This document shows positions 25,815 through 33,651 of a stretch of DNA of 64,000 nt, one piece after another. Under the pieces are notes generated by a model. The model was not told the origin of the DNA. It did not search any database and was given only the letters and a program-made list of their open reading frames with translations. Position 1 is the stretch's first letter. Every line of letters begins with the position of its first letter. Origin of the DNA: Nocardioides caldifontis (GTDB taxonomy: Bacteria > Actinomycetota > Actinomycetes > Propionibacteriales > Nocardioidaceae); NCBI RefSeq assembly GCF_008087345.1, contig NZ_VHIB01000008.1, positions 534,567-598,566 of the forward strand, read 5' to 3'. The position numbers were made by a program, and so were the translations under genes.

Positions 25815-26243
25815 ATGCCCACCCAGCCGACCGAGGCCGCCACCGGCTCGACCACGGTGATCACCTTCGGCACCTTCGACGTCTTCCACGTCGGCCACCT
25901 GCGGGTGATCGAGAGGGCCCGGGAGTTCGGCGACCGCCTGGTGGTCGGCGTCTCGGCCGACGAGCTCAACCTCCGCAAGAAGGGGCGGCTCCCGGTCTTC
26001 TCCCAGGCAGAGCGGCTCGAGATCGTCGCCGCGCTCCGGGCCGTCGACGAGGTGTTCGTCGAGGAGAGCCTCGAGCTCAAGCGTCAGTACGTGCTCGAGC
26101 ACGGCGCCCAGGTGCTCGTCATGGGCGACGACTGGGCCGGCCGGTTCGACGAGCTGGGCGACATCTGCCGCGTGGAGTACCTCCCCCGGACGCCGGCCAT
26201 CAGCACGACCGCGTTGATCGAGAAGATAGCCTCGACCCCGTGA
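25815..26243 (+). CDS. TagD-like cytidylyl/adenylyltransferase
   Basis: A 142-residue nucleotidyltransferase. FGTFDVFHVGHLRVIERARE has the HxGH motif; LVVGVSADELNLRKKGR and the C-terminal ISTTALIEKI match glycerol-3-phosphate cytidylyltransferase-type enzymes. It could supply CDP-activated polyol for teichoic acid or a related glycopolymer. The downstream membrane gene overlaps it (GTGA). Confidence 0.85.
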   Translation: MPTQPTEAATGSTTVITFGTFDVFHVGHLRVIERAREFGDRLVVGVSADELNLRKKGRLPVFSQAERLEIVAALRAVDEVFVEESLELKRQYVLEHGAQVLVMGDDWAGRFDELGDICRVEYLPRTPAISTTALIEKIASTP

Positions 26244-26599
26244 GCGAGTCCTCTGCTCCCGGCACCACCCGCCCCCGGAAGCACCCCAAGCACCTGATGG
26301 TCCCCGGGCAGCCGCGACCGGCGGCGCCCCGCGGCTCGATGACCCTGAGCACCGTGCAGAAGTGGGTGCTCTCCACCCTCGCCGTTAGCACGGTGCTCCA
26401 CCTCGCGGGCGGCTTGGTGCTCGCCGCGAAGTACGTCGACGAGCGCTCCTCGACCATCGGGCTGCTGGTGATCGCCGCCCTGATGGGGATGCTCGGCATG
26501 CTGGTCGGGCTGCTCATCCACCGGGCGCGACCGCTGCACCCGCTGCTGCTCGCCGGGCTGCTCCCGGCCGCCCTCGGCACCTGGTGGATCTTCGGCTGA
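26240..26599 (+). CDS. Small membrane protein, unknown function
   Basis: A 119-residue protein with a basic, disordered N-terminus (GTTRPRKHPKHLMVPGQPRP) and three predicted membrane helices: VLSTLAVSTVLHLAGGLVLA, IGLLVIAALMGMLGMLVGLL and LLLAGLLPAALGTWWIF. GTG 26240 overlaps the cytidylyltransferase stop, so a linked role is likely. No family recognised. Confidence 0.7.
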   Translation: MSESSAPGTTRPRKHPKHLMVPGQPRPAAPRGSMTLSTVQKWVLSTLAVSTVLHLAGGLVLAAKYVDERSSTIGLLVIAALMGMLGMLVGLLIHRARPLHPLLLAGLLPAALGTWWIFG

Positions 26600-26600
26600 G

Positions 26601-26798
26601 CTGGTTGCGCGACCGCGTCGGCTCCGCCGCCGCGCTGCCGCGGGGGCTGGTTGCGCGACCGCGTCGGCTCCGCCACCGCGCTGCCGCGGGGGCTGGTTGC
26701 GCGACCACGTCGGCTCCGCCGCCGCGCTGCCGCGGGGGCTGGTTGCGCGACCACGTCGGCTCCGCCGCCGCGCTGCCGCGGGGGCTGGTCGCGCCGGG
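26601..26798. repeat. 46-bp minisatellite, four full copies plus a partial fifth
   Basis: Units begin CTGGTTGCGCGACC at 26601, 26647, 26693 and 26739, each exactly 46 bp apart, and a broken fifth copy starts at 26785. Copies differ by only one or two bases (GACCGC/GACCAC, GCCGCC/GCCACC). The array starts 1 bp after the stop of the membrane gene. The 46-bp unit is not a multiple of three, so it is not a coding repeat. No spacers are present. Confidence 0.92.
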
Positions 26799-26810
26799 GA
26801 TGAAAACGCA

Positions 26811-26841
26811 CGGAGCGCGGCGGCTGGGCCGCCACGCTCCG
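26811..26841 (-). terminator. Intrinsic terminator of the DosR-like gene
   Basis: Fourteen-base arms (26811-26824 and 26828-26841) pair with a single mismatch around a 3-nt loop. On the minus strand the stem is followed by TGCGTTTTC, giving a U-run. It lies 14 bp after the stop of the response regulator gene and marks the boundary with the minisatellite. Confidence 0.8.
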
Positions 26842-26854
26842 GTGCCAGGATCGA

Positions 26855-27493
26855 TCAGTTGAGCAGCTTGCTGGCGAGCACCGCCGCCTGGGTGCGCCGC
26901 TCGAGCCCGAGCTTGGTGAGGATGCTCGTGACGTAGTTCTTCACCGTCTTCTCGGCGAGGAAGAGCTGCTCGCCGATCTGCCGGTTGGTCAGCCCCTCGG
27001 CGACGAGCTCGAGGATCCGCCGCTCCTGGGGGGTCAGCGACCGCAGCTCGGCGGGCTCGGAGGCCCCACCGTCACGGAGCCGGTCGAGCACCCGCTGGGT
27101 GACGGCCGGGTCGAGCAGCGACTGGCCGTCGGCGACCTTGCGGACCACGTCGAGCAGGTCGTTGCCGACGATCTGCTTGAGCACGTAGCCGGCGGCGCCG
27201 GCCATGATCGCGGCGAACAGCGCCTCGTCGTCGTCGTACGACGTGAGGATGATCGCGCGGATCGAGGGGTCGACCGAGCGGATCGCGCGGCACACGTCCA
27301 CCCCGCTGCCGTCGGGCAGCCGGCCGTCGAGGACCGCCACGTCGGGGCGGAGCGCAGGGATGCGCGCCTCGGCGTCCTTGGCCGAGCCGGACTCACCGAC
27401 GACCTCGAAGCCCTCCTCGGAATCGAACAGATCCTTCAGGCCCCGGCGGACGACCTCGTGGTCGTCCAGCAGGAACACCCGTACGACGCTCAT
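26855..27493 (-). CDS. DosR/DevR-like NarL-family response regulator
   Basis: A 212-residue response regulator. Receiver domain: acidic pocket D10-D11, phospho-acceptor D56 in VAVLDGRLPDGSG, and LTSYDDDEALFAAIMAGAAG. Output domain: LuxR-type helix-turn-helix with LTNRQIGEQLFLAEKTVKNY and TKLGLERRTQAAV, which is very close to mycobacterial DosR. By family it governs genes for low oxygen, NO or redox stress. A DosS-like kinase is encoded at 32046, not next to it as usual. ATG 27493 follows ACTGAGGAGTGC. Confidence 0.88.
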   Translation of the reverse strand: MSVVRVFLLDDHEVVRRGLKDLFDSEEGFEVVGESGSAKDAEARIPALRPDVAVLDGRLPDGSGVDVCRAIRSVDPSIRAIILTSYDDDEALFAAIMAGAAGYVLKQIVGNDLLDVVRKVADGQSLLDPAVTQRVLDRLRDGGASEPAELRSLTPQERRILELVAEGLTNRQIGEQLFLAEKTVKNYVTSILTKLGLERRTQAAVLASKLLN

Positions 27494-27634
27494 GCACTCC
27501 TCAGTTCCCGTGATGACGCCCTGGTGGTGGGCGTCGGGCGGTTGTGGCCCCATGCTATCGGTCCGCACCGCCCGTGGCTCGCCGCCGCACGAAGTCGTGG
27601 CCCGCTCGTGGCCACGAATCTCCGGGAACGGCAT

Positions 27635-27661
27635 CGGGCCGGCCCTGGGAGGGCCGGCCCG
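27635..27661. terminator. Strong 12-bp perfect hairpin
   Basis: Perfect 12-bp GC arms (CGGGCCGGCCCT and its complement) around a GGG loop, in the 311-bp gap 27494-27804. The gap holds no gene. It lies about 145 bp after the stop of the unknown gene at 27805 and about 140 bp before the DosR-like start, so it may end the first or shape the leader of the second. No U-run is present. Confidence 0.55.
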
Positions 27662-27804
27662 GTGGTCCCTGGTGCGCGACGGGAGGTCCGCGCACTGTCT
27701 CTCCGGAGACTGCGGCGCCGTCGCCGTGGGAGGTCGGCTCGAGCGTCCTGTCCATGATGCACCCGGGCGACCGGCTGCGGGCCTACCTGATGAAGCCGGG
27801 CGGT

Positions 27805-29046
27805 TCAGGACGGGTGTCCCTGACCGGACAAGCCGGGCTCGGCCCCGGCGCGGACGGCCACCGCCTCCTCGGGTGTGACGACCCCCTCCCGGAGCAGCCG
27901 CCAGGCCTCCTGGCGGGAGCCGACGAGCCCGAGGAGCACCGCGACCTGGGTGCGCGTGGGGCGCACCGGGAGCGTCTCGGCCCTGCGGTGCAGCGCAGAG
28001 ACGGCGGCCGCGGCCGGGCGGTACGTCGCCCCCACACCGGCCCTGTCCAGCGCGGCGATGTCCCCCGGTCCGGGGCGGCACCCGACCTTCTCCCACGCCG
28101 CGAGCAGCTCGGCCGCCTCCTCCAGGCTCCGGCCGGTCACCTCGGCGAGCTCACCCGCCAGCCGGACCGTGATGCCGCCCTCGACGAGCACCGAGATCGT
28201 GGGCCGGCCGATCCCGCGGGCGAGCCACTGGCCCCGCAGGTGCGGGTGGGTGCGGTCACCGGCGCCGTACCCCCAGGCGGCCCAGACCACCACGTCCGGC
28301 TCCGGCCGGCGGGCGACGGTCGCGGCCAGCCAGCCGAGGTCCCGGCAGTGGTACGCCACCCCCAGGTAGGCCTGCGCCGGGAGCGGGCCGCCCCGGGGCA
28401 GCACGGCGTCCTGGACCTCGAGGACGAGCTCGGGCGGCACACCGGCGTCCCACAGCGCGTCGAAGCCGCGGACCTCCCGCACGCACGCCAGTGCGACCCA
28501 CCCCTCGGGAGGGCAGGTCGCGAAGCCGCCGTGCGCGGTCTCGAACGCCGCCGCCAGCCGTTCGAGGACGGCGGGGTCGGCGCCGTAGCGGGGCGCGAGG
28601 TGTGTCGCGCTCCGCGCGTGTGCCGCCGCCTCGGGGGCGCTCCCGAAGGACTCCTGCTCGCAGATGCACCCGGCCGTGGGCTCGGTGACGACCCAGCGGC
28701 CGGCGTGGTTGCGCCCCAGCGCGAGCAGCCGACGCCGGGCGCGCAGCTGGGCGAGGTCGCGGAGCGCCGGGGCCGTCCGGTCGACCAGGTCGACGCAGGA
28801 GCGGTGGCCGCCCAGGGCGACCGCGGCCCGCTCGGCGGCGAGGTCGTGAGGGACCCGCACGGTCCAGTCCGGCTCGACCACGACGACGTGGCGGGTGGGC
28901 GGCGCCTCGTCGGAGCGGCACTCGACCTCGACGGCCAGGGGTGCTCCGCCGGGGGCGGGACCGATCGGCTCCGCCTCCACCACTGCTGCTGCCCTCCCGT
29001 GCGCCGACGACCTCACAGGACTACCAGCCCTCGGGGTCCCGATCAA
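27805..29046 (-). CDS. Unknown 413-residue protein with Cys/His-rich patches
   Basis: A soluble protein that I do not recognise. Visible are AVEVECRSDEAPPTRHVVVV near the N-terminus, TAGCICEQESFGSAPEAAAH with two cysteines, and a C-terminal helical section with repeated helix-turn patterns (LAGELAEVTGRSLEEAAELL, and LGLVGSRQEAWRLLREGVVT), the latter like helix-turn-helix or helical-repeat units. The start is uncertain: TTG 29046 gives the full length, GTG 29016 would remove ten residues; neither has a good ribosome site. It lies between the DosR-like gene and the decayed thiolase. Confidence 0.5.
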   Translation of the reverse strand: MIGTPRAGSPVRSSAHGRAAAVVEAEPIGPAPGGAPLAVEVECRSDEAPPTRHVVVVEPDWTVRVPHDLAAERAAVALGGHRSCVDLVDRTAPALRDLAQLRARRRLLALGRNHAGRWVVTEPTAGCICEQESFGSAPEAAAHARSATHLAPRYGADPAVLERLAAAFETAHGGFATCPPEGWVALACVREVRGFDALWDAGVPPELVLEVQDAVLPRGGPLPAQAYLGVAYHCRDLGWLAATVARRPEPDVVVWAAWGYGAGDRTHPHLRGQWLARGIGRPTISVLVEGGITVRLAGELAEVTGRSLEEAAELLAAWEKVGCRPGPGDIAALDRAGVGATYRPAAAAVSALHRRAETLPVRPTRTQVAVLLGLVGSRQEAWRLLREGVVTPEEAVAVRAGAEPGLSGQGHPS

Positions 29047-29079
29047 CGCGGCCCGGGCCGGCGACGGGCCCGCGGGACC

Positions 29080-30156
29080 TCAGGTGGAGAGCACCACCGA
29101 CGAACCGTGGCCGAACAGCCCCTGGTTGGCGGTGATCCCCACCCGGGCACCCTCGACCTGCCGCTCCCCCGCCCGCCCGCGGAGCTGCCAGGTCAGCTCG
29201 CACACCTGGGCGAGCGCCTGGGCCGGCACCGCCTCGCCGAAGCTCGCCAGCCCGCCGGACGGGTTCACCGGCACCCGGCCGCCGAGCGCGGTGTCGCCCT
29301 TGCGGAGCAGCACCTCGGCCTCGCCCCGGCCGCAGAGGCCGAGGTCCTCGTACCAGTCGAGCTCGAGGGCGGTCGAGAGGTCGTAGACCTCCGCGACGTC
29401 GACGTCCTCCGGCCCGATGCCCGCCTCCTCGTAGGCCGCGTGCGCGATCGACTCCTTGAAGCTCCGCTCAGCCGGCGGGACCGCCGCCCAGGAGTCGGTG
29501 GCGAGGTTCGGCATCTCGATGACGGGCTGGGGGTAGGTCGGCGTCACCGTCGAGACCGCGCGCAGCCGCACCGGGGAGGACGCGCCCCGGGCGCGGGCGC
29601 GCTCCGCGTTGGTGAGGACGACCGCCGCTCCCCGTCGGAGGTCGCGCAGATGTCGAGCAGGTGCAGCGGGTCGGCGACGACGGCCGAGGAGAGCACGTCC
29701 TCGACGGTGACCGCCTTGCGTAGCGGGCGCGGGGGTTGAGCCGCCCGGCGGCGGCGTTCTTCACCTTGACCTGCGCGAAGTCCTCGGCCGTGGCGCCGTA
29801 GAGCTCCATGCGGCGGCGGGCGTACAGCGCGAAGTAGGCGGGGTTGGTGATGCCGAGCAGCCGGAACCTCAGCCAGTCCGGGTGTCGAGGGCCTGCGCGC
29901 CGGTGGCGCAGGCGGCGTACGACGTCGCGACGCGGGCGCCGTTCCACCCGAGCGCCTGGGCGAAGGTCGCGCCGGCCACGTAGCCGCCGTTGCCGTTGCG
30001 GACCGTCTCGCCACCGACGACGAGGTCCACCTCCTGCCAGTCGACGCCGGCGTCCGCGAGCGCCTCCCGGGCCGCGGCGACGCCGTACTCCACGAAGGGC
30101 CGGCCCCACTTGCCCCAGGGGTGCATCTCGACCCCGAGCACCGCGACGTCGGTCAC
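29080..30156 (-). pseudogene. Decayed lipid-transfer-type thiolase (Ltp2-like)
   Basis: The thiolase reads in four pieces. From GTG 30156: DVAVLGVEMHPWGKWGRPF, on to SYAACATGAQALDT, which holds the active-site cysteine. Near 29880 an out-of-frame deletion removes roughly 25 to 30 residues, and the reading continues in another frame with PDWLRFRLLGITNPAYFALY. A base is missing near 29720 (RYR becomes RYAR), and another near 29630 (ATSDGAA becomes ATSDGER). The last piece, 29080-29571, is intact with YDLSTALELDWYEDLGLCG, NPSGGL and GITANQGLFGHG. This family (SCP2/Ltp2) is a retro-aldolase in steroid side-chain breakdown. Confidence 0.85.
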
Positions 30157-30607
30157 CGGACCGCCCCCTCGTCCGTCTCGTCGCCCAGCCCGTCGACCGG
30201 CTTCCACCGCCAGACCGTCCGCTCCCCCGACCCGTCGACGTACAACGGCTCGACCACGAGCTCGACGTGCGCGCCGACGGCGAGGTCCTCCACGCCGTAG
30301 CCGTCGGCGACCTGGCCGAGGACCACGAGCCCCTCGGGGGAGCTCGACGGCGGCGAGCGCGAACGGCACGTGCTCCTCGCTTCGCGGGACGTACGGCGGC
30401 GGCTGGTGGCGGGCGTCGGTGTAGGACCACACGGTTCCCTGGCCGGAGAGCCCGACGCGCTCGACCTCGGTGCCCGTGCACGCCCGGTTCCGGCACGGCC
30501 CCTCGACCGGTGGGAAGAACAGCGAACGGCAGGCGGTGCACCGCGTGGCCACCAGGGCCGGGGTGGGGCCGGTGGTGAACCACCCTCGATCGCCGGGGTC
30601 GCCTCAT
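30153..30607 (-). pseudogene. Decayed DUF35 zinc-ribbon/OB-fold protein (ChsH2-like)
   Basis: The protein partner of Ltp2-type thiolases. N-terminal remnant DEATPAIEG, then a lost G near 30584 shifts the frame to WFTTGPTPALVATRCTACRS and the zinc ribbon (CTAC ... CRNRAC). At 30336-30340 a run of five C replaces four, so ELPEGLVVLGQVADGYG falls in a different frame, ending ...TDEGAVR. Its stop overlaps the thiolase GTG (GTGA), so this was a working operon. The start codon cannot be fixed: no ATG or GTG is in frame with DEATPAI. Confidence 0.8.
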
Positions 30608-30631
30608 CGGAGCACCTTGTCGCCGCCGAAC

Positions 30632-30645
30632 TAGAACACGTTCTC
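30632..30645 (-). promoter_or_regulatory. KstR-like operator upstream of the decayed DUF35-thiolase pair
   Basis: TAGAACACGTTCTC matches 5 of the 6 fixed positions plus the full core of the KstR consensus TnnAACnnGTTnnA; only the last base differs. KstR represses cholesterol catabolic genes, including the chsH2-ltp2 unit, in mycobacteria and rhodococci. It lies about 80 bp upstream of the zinc-ribbon sequence. Confidence 0.5.
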
Positions 30646-30701
30646 GTCGTCGTCATCGTAGCGCCCGCGTCGGTCGGTCTGGACCGCGCATGGACGAACG
30701 G

Positions 30702-30745
30702 TTGATCTTTCAAGCAAGCCGTGGCAACATAGTTGTTAGTTCAAC
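30702..30745 (+). promoter_or_regulatory. AT-rich operator-like palindromes upstream of yceI
   Basis: Two small inverted repeats, TTGA(4)TCAA at 30702-30713 and GTTG(6)CAAC at 30732-30745, sit in an unusually AT-rich patch right before the strong AGGAGGAA of the yceI gene. This is the look of a MarR-type operator, but no marR gene is in the window. Confidence 0.4.
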
Positions 30746-30767
30746 CAACGACTCCAGGAGGAACCCC

Positions 30768-31322
30768 ATGAGCACCCTCACCAACGCGCTCGCGACCGGC
30801 ACCTACACCGTCGACCCGAGCCACTCGCGCATCGGCTTCGTGGCCCGCCACGCCATGGTCACCAAGGTCCGCGGCGCCTTCAACGACTACGAGGCCGTCG
30901 CCGAGGTGAACGGCGACTCGCTCGCCGACTCCAAGATCCGCGTCGCGATCAAGGCTGCCAGCGTCGACACCCGGAGCGAGCAGCGCGACGGGCACCTGCT
31001 CAGCGCCGACTTCTTCGACGTCGAGAACCACCCCGAGATCACCTTCACCTCGACCCAGGTCGAGCCCGTGGGCGACGACGTCCTCCGGGTCACCGGCGAC
31101 CTCACCATCAAGGGCATCTCGAAGCCCGTGACCATCGACTTCACCTACGAGGGCTCGGCGGTCGACCCGTTCGGCAACCAGCGGGTCGGGTTCGAGGGCT
31201 CCGTGGTCGTGAACCGCAAGGACTGGGAGCTCAACTGGAACGCCGCGCTCGAGGCCGGCGGCGTCCTGGTCAGCGAGAAGGTCACCCTGGAGTTCGAGAT
31301 CTCCGCGATCAAGGACGCCTGA
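30768..31322 (+). CDS. YceI-family polyisoprenoid-binding protein
   Basis: A 184-residue protein of one YceI lipocalin-like barrel: GTYTVDPSHSRIGFVARHAM, RDGHLLSADFFDVENHPEIT, TGDLTIKGISKPVTIDFTYE and VNRKDWELNWNAALEAGG. Members bind long isoprenoid chains. No signal peptide is seen, so unlike E. coli YceI it is predicted cytoplasmic, as usual in actinobacteria. ATG 30768 lies behind CCAGGAGGAACCCC. A strong terminator follows. Confidence 0.93.
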   Translation: MSTLTNALATGTYTVDPSHSRIGFVARHAMVTKVRGAFNDYEAVAEVNGDSLADSKIRVAIKAASVDTRSEQRDGHLLSADFFDVENHPEITFTSTQVEPVGDDVLRVTGDLTIKGISKPVTIDFTYEGSAVDPFGNQRVGFEGSVVVNRKDWELNWNAALEAGGVLVSEKVTLEFEISAIKDA

Positions 31323-31375
31323 CCGGGCTCTCCGGACGGCGCAGCCGGGCTCGCTCGACGCGCCGCTCCACCCCT

Positions 31376-31411
31376 GGAGGGGACCGCACCTACCGTGCGG
31401 TCCCCTCCTTT
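31376..31411 (+). terminator. Intrinsic terminator after yceI
   Basis: Perfect 14-bp arms (GGAGGGGACCGCAC at 31376-31389 and its complement at 31395-31408), a 5-nt loop, then TTTGTGT. It is the clearest rho-independent terminator in the window. Confidence 0.9.
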
Positions 31412-31579
31412 GTGTAGGTTTTGCCCCTATTCACTCTTGTCTGAGTCTTTTTGTCCCGCGAGACGGGACCATCGCCCCACTGCGCGGGCGGACGATCTGA
31501 CTGATGCTTGTATCGCGCCATCGGCACGACCGAGCGGACAGACCCCGCAGACCGACCACGCACCCGAGGAGGGCCAGGC

Positions 31580-32029
31580 ATGCCGGAGTCGCGCGACCTC
31601 GAACCGCAGGAGTGCGAGCGGCTGCTGCGCGCCGGCGTCGTGGGTCGGGTGGCGCTCTCCACACCGGACGGTCCGCACATCGTGCCGATCAACTACTCGG
31701 TGTTCGAGGACACGATCGTGGTCCGGACGTCGTCGTACAGCGTCCTCGGCACCTACGGCCGCAGCGCGATGCTCGCCTTCGAGGTGGACCACTTCGACCA
31801 CGAGCGGCACGTCGGGTGGAGCGTGGTCGCGCGTGGCCGCAGCTGGGCCGAGGTCGACCCGGCGGAGGTCGCCCGCATCCGCGACGCGTGGCAGCCCCGA
31901 CCCTGGGCGACGGGCAACCGCAACCTCTACCTGCGGATCCGCTGGAGCACGTTGACCGGGCGGGCGCTCGGCAGCGACTGGACACGCGAGAACGAGTCAC
32001 CGGTCCACCGCACCCTGACGGCGCTCTGA
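31580..32029 (+). CDS. Pyridoxamine-5'-phosphate-oxidase-like (split-barrel) protein
   Basis: A 149-residue flavin split-barrel protein: CERLLRAGVVGRVALSTPDG, HIVPINYSVFEDTIVVRTSS, then LAFEVDHFDHERHVGWSVVA. It matches the small PNPOx-like family that includes DosR-regulon members in mycobacteria. It lies 16 bp before the DosS-like kinase gene, so the two are likely co-transcribed. An inverted repeat GTCCCG(5)CGGGAC at 31453-31469 upstream might be a control site; it is not a standard DosR box. Confidence 0.85.
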   Translation: MPESRDLEPQECERLLRAGVVGRVALSTPDGPHIVPINYSVFEDTIVVRTSSYSVLGTYGRSAMLAFEVDHFDHERHVGWSVVARGRSWAEVDPAEVARIRDAWQPRPWATGNRNLYLRIRWSTLTGRALGSDWTRENESPVHRTLTAL

Positions 32030-32045
32030 CTGGCACGATGAGCCG

Positions 32046-33641
32046 ATGGACTCAGGTCTCGGCTCGCACCCGGCCGAAGGGAGGCCGATGACGCCCGCGC
32101 GCGGCACCGACCCGTCGGTCACCGGACCGACGGCCGAGGTGACCGCCGGTGCGCTCCTGGCGGCGTTCACCGACCTCTCCTCCGACCTCGACAGCCGCAG
32201 CGTCCTGCACCGGATCGTCACCTCGGCCGCGGAGCTCACGGGCGCACGGTGTGCCGCCCTGGCCGTGGTCGGACTTGACGACGTCGTCACCGACGTGGTC
32301 ACCCATGCCGCCGACGACGCCTCGGCGTCCGCGCTCGAGGCGCGGGTCCGCCGCCAGGCGATCACCCCCGCCGACGCGCCCGCGGAGGTGGGCCCCGACG
32401 GCTCCTCGCTGGTGGTCCCGATCCGGGTGCGCGGCGCCGACTTCGGCCGGCTCCACCTGGTGGAGAAGGGCGACGGCCTCTTCGACCAGCGCGACGGGCT
32501 CCTCGTGCAGTCGCTCGCCGGGGTCGCCGGCATCGTCATCGAGAACGCCCGCGCGTACGGCCTGAGCGAGCGGCGCCGCCGCTGGCTGGAGCTGTACGGC
32601 GAGCTGTCCGAACGGCTCGCCCCTCCGATCTCGCTCGAGGACGCCTCCGCCCGCATCGTCGAGGCGCTGGCCGAGGCCTCCGGCGCGGTGTCGGCCGCCG
32701 TGGTCCTCGTGCCGGACGGCGACGCCCCCTCCTTCACCGCGTTCACCGGGCGACGGCTGGAGCTGACGCCGGAGGAGACCAAGCAGCTCGACGCGAGCGT
32801 CCACGAGGCGCTCCGCACCGGCGACGTGGTCGAGGCCCCGGTGCGCGACCTCGCCGCAGTGCTGGTGCCGCTGCGCGCGCACCTCTCGCTGCCCCAGGTG
32901 CTGATGCTGCTCCACCGCCCCCAGGACCGGACCGACCCCGTCGAGGAGCGCGAGCTGCTCTCGTCGTTCGCCGACCAGGCCGCGCTCGCGCTCGACCGGG
33001 CCCAGGCGATCGCCGACCGCGAGGAGATGGCGGTCATCTCCGACCGCGACCGGATCGCGCGCGAGCTCCACGACGTGGTGATCCAGCGGCTCTTCGCGAC
33101 CGGGCTGCACATGCAGTCGGCGCGGTCGGCCGCCGACACCCCCGAGCTCAAGGAGCGGATCGACACCTGCGTCCGCGACCTCGACCAGACGATCCGCGAC
33201 ATCCGGGCCACGATCTTCCAGCTCCAGAACCGGCCGCAGAGCTCGCTGCGCAGCGAGGTCCGCGACGTGATCCGCGAGATGATCCCCAAGCTCGGGTTCG
33301 CGCCGTCGGTGCACACCCAGGGGCCGGTCGACCAGACCGTCGACCCCAAGGTCCAGCAGCAGCTGGTGGCGGTCCTCCGGGAGGCGCTCACCAACGTCGC
33401 CCAGCACGCCGAGGCGGGCAGCGCCCAGGTCGACCTGCAGGTGACCCCGACCCACCTGCGGCTCCGGGTCAGCGACAACGGCCGCGGGATCCCCGAGGAG
33501 CGCACCGAGAGCGGGCTGCGCAGCGTCCGTCGCCGTGCGCTGCTGCTGGGCGGCAGCCTCGACCTGTGGCCCAACGACCCTTCGGGGACGGTCTTCGTCT
33601 GGGCGGTCCCCTACGAGAGCGGCGCGACCGGCCAGTCCTGA
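32046..33641 (+). CDS. DosS/DevS-like GAF-GAF sensor histidine kinase
   Basis: A 531-residue soluble kinase: GAF-A (about 40-175), GAF-B (about 185-325), a HisKA_3 dimerisation domain with ISDRDRIARELHDVVIQRLF (phospho-acceptor histidine in RELHD), and an ATPase domain with REALTNVAQHAEA and SDNGRGIPEE. The layout is that of DosS/DosT, which sense O2, NO and CO through haem in GAF-A; I cannot confirm the proximal haem histidine. The likely partner is the DosR-like regulator at 26855. ATG 32091 is a possible later start. Confidence 0.88.
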   Translation: MDSGLGSHPAEGRPMTPARGTDPSVTGPTAEVTAGALLAAFTDLSSDLDSRSVLHRIVTSAAELTGARCAALAVVGLDDVVTDVVTHAADDASASALEARVRRQAITPADAPAEVGPDGSSLVVPIRVRGADFGRLHLVEKGDGLFDQRDGLLVQSLAGVAGIVIENARAYGLSERRRRWLELYGELSERLAPPISLEDASARIVEALAEASGAVSAAVVLVPDGDAPSFTAFTGRRLELTPEETKQLDASVHEALRTGDVVEAPVRDLAAVLVPLRAHLSLPQVLMLLHRPQDRTDPVEERELLSSFADQAALALDRAQAIADREEMAVISDRDRIARELHDVVIQRLFATGLHMQSARSAADTPELKERIDTCVRDLDQTIRDIRATIFQLQNRPQSSLRSEVRDVIREMIPKLGFAPSVHTQGPVDQTVDPKVQQQLVAVLREALTNVAQHAEAGSAQVDLQVTPTHLRLRVSDNGRGIPEERTESGLRSVRRRALLLGGSLDLWPNDPSGTVFVWAVPYESGATGQS

Positions 33642-33651
33642 CCCCGGCTCC

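Noticed and set aside
26601..26798. CRISPR array
   Set aside because: The 46-bp units are contiguous with no unique spacers and no cas genes are present.
29080..30607. Programmed frameshifting in the thiolase/DUF35 pair
   Set aside because: Five separate changes, one of them a deletion of about 25 residues, cannot be read as programmed shifts, and no slippery site with a downstream structure is seen.
31453..31469. DosR box before the PNPOx-like gene
   Set aside because: The repeat is GTCCC...GGGAC, the reverse polarity of the DosR consensus GGGACT...AGTCCC.
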